Source: Bacillota bacterium
Lineage (GTDB): Bacteria > Bacillota > Clostridia > Christensenellales > CAG-138
Assembly: GCA_023458615.1 (NCBI GenBank)
Contig: JAEWYV010000112.1
Location: 1-16,978 of the forward strand
Reading direction: 5' to 3'
Length of the DNA: 16,978 bases
Of this stretch, positions 14,128 through 16,978 are shown piece after piece (position 1 is the first letter of the stretch; the number at the start of each line of letters is the position of its first letter). Under the pieces are notes generated by a model. That model had not been told where the DNA came from. It saw only the letters and a list, made by a program, of their open reading frames with translations, and did no database searches. A program made the translations under genes and the position numbers.

Positions 14128-16449
14128 TTATAGCCCCAGAACCTCTTCTACAAACACGTAGGCGATGCGCGGGTCAAACTGCGTTCCGGCGTTGCGCCTG
14201 ATCTCCGCGGCAGCCTCCTCCTTCGGGCGGGGTTTGTTATAGATACGCTCGTTGGTCATCGCGTCAAAGGCATCCACAACCGCGAGAATACGCGCAAGAA
14301 TCGGTATCTCCTCGCCGCAGAGCCCGCGCGGATAACCGCTGCCATCCCACCGCTCATGGTGCGAAAGAATGTATTCCGAAATAGGTGCAAGGTCTATGTT
14401 GTTCTGCGCAATGCGGAACCCGATCTCCGGATGCTTTCGCATCTCCAGCCATTCGGATTCGGTCAGCGGGCCGGGCTTGCGCAGGATGGCGTCGTTGATG
14501 CCTACCTTGCCGATGTCATGCAGCATTGCAAAGAGTGACATTTCATCTAGCTCCTTCGCTGAAATGCCGAGTATTTTGCCAATCTGACTGCAATACTGCT
14601 GCAACCGCTCAGCATGCTCCTCCGTCTCCTCACTCTTGGCGGCGAGGGTGGAGAGGAGAGCGTTGATTACGCTGCTGCGAAAGCTCTTTTCAATCATCAG
14701 CTTACGCCGATAGGTCAGCTGCTCAGCCTCGCGCAGCACATTATCAATCGGTTCCTTCGGCCCCTTCTTGAGCGCATAACCAAGCGCGATACTGAGTTGT
14801 AGTTTATCATCGCTCTCTTCATGGCAACGTTCTAAAATGCGCTGCATCAACGCTTCCGTTTCCGCCGCGTCGGCTTCCGAAAGCAGAATCAAAAACTCGT
14901 CTCCTCCCCAGCGGCAAACCACGCCCTTTTTGCCGCAGCTCTCGCGCAAAATGGCGGCGATCTTCTGGATAAAACGGTCTCCTTCATTATGTCCAAATGC
15001 ATCGTTCACGAGCTTGAGTCCGTTGAGGTCGCCCATGATCAGCGCACAGCGGCGATCCGGATTACGCTCATAATCACGGAGAAATTCCTCCATATACCAG
15101 CGATTAAACAAGCCGGTCATGGAATCATGAGACATGATATATTCAATTCTCTCGCGATGCTCCTTCTCTTCGGTGACATCGCGAAACACCATGACAACGC
15201 CGTAGATGTTCCCGTTTGCATCGCGAATTGGCGATGCACCGTCCGCAATTGGAATATTCTCCCCTTCCCTGTTCACGAGTGCCGTATGATTGGCTAACCC
15301 TACTATTTCACCTGTTTTCAGCACCTTCTCAATCGGAGAACTCACTGGCAGACGGGTTTCTTCGTTGACCAGTTGCATCACCGTAGTGAACTGTTCACCA
15401 ATTGCATCGTCCTCCCAGCGCGTCATGCGGCGCGCCGTGGGATTTAGCATCGTAATTGCCCCGCTTACATCGGTTGCGACAACGCCGTCACCAATCGACT
15501 GCAACGTGATGGTCAAAAGCTCCTTCTCGCGCCGCAGTTCGTCGGTCTTTTTTTTAACCTCTTTGCGCAGACGCTGATTCCAGAGCGATACCCAGAGAAT
15601 AACCAGGCCAACCACAGCAATTCCAGCAAGCACATATTCGATGTAGTATGTCAGATAGAGCATAGTGCCCTCTCTGCCAAACCATTTATCATCAATTTCA
15701 TGCAACTTTTCAGACGGGATCGCGGCGAATCCCTGCGAAACAATCTGCAACAATTTTGTATCGCCCTGTTTTACCGCACGGTGAAACTGTCCTGAATAAA
15801 GTGATTGGCTCCGGGAAAAATCATCGGCTATGCCCTTTTGATAGAGAAAATATAACGCGGCCGGCTCATCTACCACAAAAACGCTGACATCGCCGCGCTT
15901 CGCGGCGTCAACAACCGCCTCATAGCTCGGATATTCCACAATATTCGTCACGCCCGCTGCCTGAAGGATAGCGATACAACTATCTCCAGCCTTCACCGCA
16001 ACCTCAAACCCGACGAGCGAGGCCGCGTCCGTAATGCCGCCAATCTTGTTGCTATGGAAGATCGGCACATCGATGGTTGCATAAGGCGCGGCAAAGTCCA
16101 ACCAGGTATCCCGTTCCTCATTATAAAACGCAGTGTCGATAACATCGTAGGTTCCCGCCTGCATACCCGCGAGCGCGTCCGCCCAATCCATTGCGTAAAT
16201 ATCGGCTTTGATGCCCGTCTCCTGGCTCCAGAGTGCCCATTGATCAATCAAGATGCCCTGTAGCGTTCCATTGGCATCGCGAAACACATAGGGCGGGTAA
16301 TTATCGTCCATTACAATGGATATTTCGCCTTTACCCGACGCGGTTTCAACATTTGCTGAACGCAGACCGTTTAGCAGCAATAGCCCTGCAGCAGAAAGCA
16401 GCGTAACGCATCCAACCACAATTAAAAAGACAAGTGTTCTTCTTTTCAT
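14128..16449 (-). CDS. SBP_bac_3 sensor - PAS - GGDEF - HD-GYP c-di-GMP signalling protein
   Basis: 773 residues from the ATG at 16449, chosen because the first membrane helix (TLVFLIVVGCVTLLSAAGLLLL) starts right after it and AAAGGGAG is upstream, although about 12 bases away; an in-frame TTG at 16533 would add 28 residues. Order: membrane anchor 5-27; extracytoplasmic SBP_bac_3 domain about 40-255 (ISIVMDDNYPPYVF, DVIDTAFYNEER); membrane helix about 268-290; coiled linker; PAS about 305-425; GGDEF about 435-595 with intact GGDEF at 515-519; HD-GYP about 600-773 with His644-Asp645 and Gly705-Tyr706-Pro707, plus HHERWDGSG. The inhibitory RxxD site expected nine residues before GGDEF is absent (GKKG). 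It may both make and degrade c-di-GMP under control of an external ligand. Upstream lies an amino-acid ABC ATPase gene on the same strand. Confidence 0.93.
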   Translation of the reverse strand: MKRRTLVFLIVVGCVTLLSAAGLLLLNGLRSANVETASGKGEISIVMDDNYPPYVFRDANGTLQGILIDQWALWSQETGIKADIYAMDWADALAGMQAGTYDVIDTAFYNEERDTWLDFAAPYATIDVPIFHSNKIGGITDAASLVGFEVAVKAGDSCIAILQAAGVTNIVEYPSYEAVVDAAKRGDVSVFVVDEPAALYFLYQKGIADDFSRSQSLYSGQFHRAVKQGDTKLLQIVSQGFAAIPSEKLHEIDDKWFGREGTMLYLTYYIEYVLAGIAVVGLVILWVSLWNQRLRKEVKKKTDELRREKELLTITLQSIGDGVVATDVSGAITMLNPTARRMTRWEDDAIGEQFTTVMQLVNEETRLPVSSPIEKVLKTGEIVGLANHTALVNREGENIPIADGASPIRDANGNIYGVVMVFRDVTEEKEHRERIEYIMSHDSMTGLFNRWYMEEFLRDYERNPDRRCALIMGDLNGLKLVNDAFGHNEGDRFIQKIAAILRESCGKKGVVCRWGGDEFLILLSEADAAETEALMQRILERCHEESDDKLQLSIALGYALKKGPKEPIDNVLREAEQLTYRRKLMIEKSFRSSVINALLSTLAAKSEETEEHAERLQQYCSQIGKILGISAKELDEMSLFAMLHDIGKVGINDAILRKPGPLTESEWLEMRKHPEIGFRIAQNNIDLAPISEYILSHHERWDGSGYPRGLCGEEIPILARILAVVDAFDAMTNERIYNKPRPKEEAAAEIRRNAGTQFDPRIAYVFVEEVLGL

Positions 16450-16530
16450 CCGTTTTTGCTGCTCCCTTTGAAGAATCTGTAAACTGGGCTGGATTGGACG
16501 CATAAATGATGACATGTGTGAAAAATGTTG

Positions 16531-16545
16531 CAACGTGATACGTTG
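16531..16545. promoter_or_regulatory. Palindrome CAACGT-GAT-ACGTTG just downstream of predicted start
   Basis: A perfect 6-bp inverted repeat with a 3-base centre, imperfectly extended by TTG on the left and TCAA on the right. It covers about +3 to +17 of the transcript predicted from the promoter at 16555-16583, a typical repressor position. It could instead form a short 5' RNA hairpin. The regulator is unknown. Confidence 0.55.
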
Positions 16546-16554
16546 TCAATTTTC

Positions 16555-16583
16555 ATTGTATTCGGTCTCGAAACACTCGTCAA
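16555..16583 (-). promoter_or_regulatory. Predicted sigma-A promoter of the GGDEF/HD-GYP gene
   Basis: On the minus strand TTGACG (16583-16578, 5 of 6) and TACAAT (16560-16555, 5 of 6) have a 17-base spacer. Transcription would begin near 16548, giving a leader of about 100 nt. Confidence 0.7.
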
Positions 16584-16644
16584 TGTGGAATTTGTATGTT
16601 GCATAAATGGCATCCTGCTTTTACTCTGCCGCGTATAAAGCAAA

Positions 16645-16663
16645 CCGAACCACCCCTGTTCGG
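16645..16663 (-). terminator. Weak terminator candidate after the amino-acid ABC ATPase gene
   Basis: CCGAAC/GTTCGG forms a 6-bp stem with a 7-base loop; on the minus strand it is followed by TTTGCTTTAT, a broken U-tract. It lies about 30 bases past the stop codon. Readthrough into the signalling gene cannot be excluded. Confidence 0.4.
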
Positions 16664-16694
16664 AGCGGTCCGGTCATTTGGCACAAGTCTTTCT

Positions 16695-16978
16695 TCAGCG
16701 ATCAAAAAACCGCGAGAGAAACTCCTTCGTCTCCTGCTTTTCGGGATTGCCGAATATCTGTTCCGGCCCGCCCTGCTCCCAGATGATGCCGTCCTTCATA
16801 AAGACCGCACGACTGCTTACGTCCCGCGCAAACGCCATCTCATGCGTCACTACGAGCATGGTCAAGCCTTCGCTGACCAGCGTCTTCATAACATCCAGCA
16901 CCTCGCCCACCATCTGCGGATCCAGCGCGGATGTCGGCTCGTCAAAGAGCAGCACCTCCGGCTCCATGGCGAGCGCGC
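16695..16978 (-). CDS. Polar amino acid ABC transporter ATPase, C-terminal part (5' partial)
   Basis: The frame runs off the window end; only the last 94 or so residues are visible, beginning ALAMEPEVLLFDEPTSALDP. Walker B (LLFDEP), the D-loop (SALDP), the switch His (VVTHEM) and the tail EQGGPEQIFGNPEKQETKEFLSRF (seen in parts) are those of the GlnQ/HisP/ArtM group of polar amino-acid importers. The start, Walker A and signature motif are outside. It is a cytosolic, ATP-hydrolysing subunit; its permease and binding protein probably lie further along. The downstream gene on the same strand carries a sensor domain of the SBP_bac_3 family that also serves such importers. Confidence 0.93.
   Translation of the reverse strand, partial: ALAMEPEVLLFDEPTSALDPQMVGEVLDVMKTLVSEGLTMLVVTHEMAFARDVSSRAVFMKDGIIWEQGGPEQIFGNPEKQETKEFLSRFFDR

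Noticed and set aside
1..16978. CRISPR array, insertion sequence, phage genes, tRNA or rRNA
   Set aside because: No regularly spaced repeats, transposase or integrase motifs, or RNA gene cores were seen on either strand.

Overview
The window reads as a chromosomal segment of a moderately GC-rich (by eye mid-to-upper 50s %) low-GC-lineage relative, most likely an anaerobic member of the Clostridia (Bacillota). The reasons are strong AGGAGG-type ribosome binding sites, near-perfect sigma-A promoters, short-stem U-tract terminators, a PadR/DUF2812 pair, a zinc-ribbon DUF975-type membrane protein, a TgpA-like transglutaminase and a clostridial-style GGDEF + HD-GYP sensor. The genus cannot be named from the sequence. 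No mobile element, CRISPR array, rRNA or tRNA was seen.

Layout. 1-1919: C-terminal part of a membrane transglutaminase (5' end outside the window). 2007-2795 (-): zinc-ribbon polytopic membrane protein. 3140-4029 (+): PadR repressor and DUF2812 membrane protein as an overlapping two-gene operon behind a consensus promoter covered by inverted repeats. 4118-4894 (-): IclR regulator, divergent from 5198-6709 (+), an IMP dehydrogenase of the 503-residue type known from the protozoan Tritrichomonas foetus. 6785-7150 (-): glyoxalase/VOC protein. 7565-13080 (+): a complete branched-chain-amino-acid type ABC transporter operon (lipoprotein, LivH, LivM, LivG, LivF) ending in a cytidylate-kinase-like gene and a terminator. 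13184-14064 (+): ACT-domain protein plus a zinc nucleoside/guanine-type deaminase. 14128-16449 (-): large membrane receptor with periplasmic SBP_bac_3 domain, PAS, GGDEF and HD-GYP. 16695-16978 (-): C-terminal end of a polar amino-acid ABC ATPase.

How the parts fit. Amino-acid handling is the recurring theme: a HAAT-family importer, a second (polar) amino-acid ABC ATPase, and next to it a c-di-GMP enzyme whose sensor domain belongs to the amino-acid-binding SBP_bac_3 family. A weaker purine theme runs through IMP dehydrogenase, the deaminase and the nucleotide-kinase-like protein, but these are separate transcription units and any link is speculation.

No wholly new multi-gene system is evident. 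The best leads are the T. foetus-type IMP dehydrogenase opposite an IclR gene, the compact PadR promoter/operator, the kinase-like gene at the end of the liv operon, and the amino-acid-sensor c-di-GMP protein with a palindrome just downstream of its predicted promoter.
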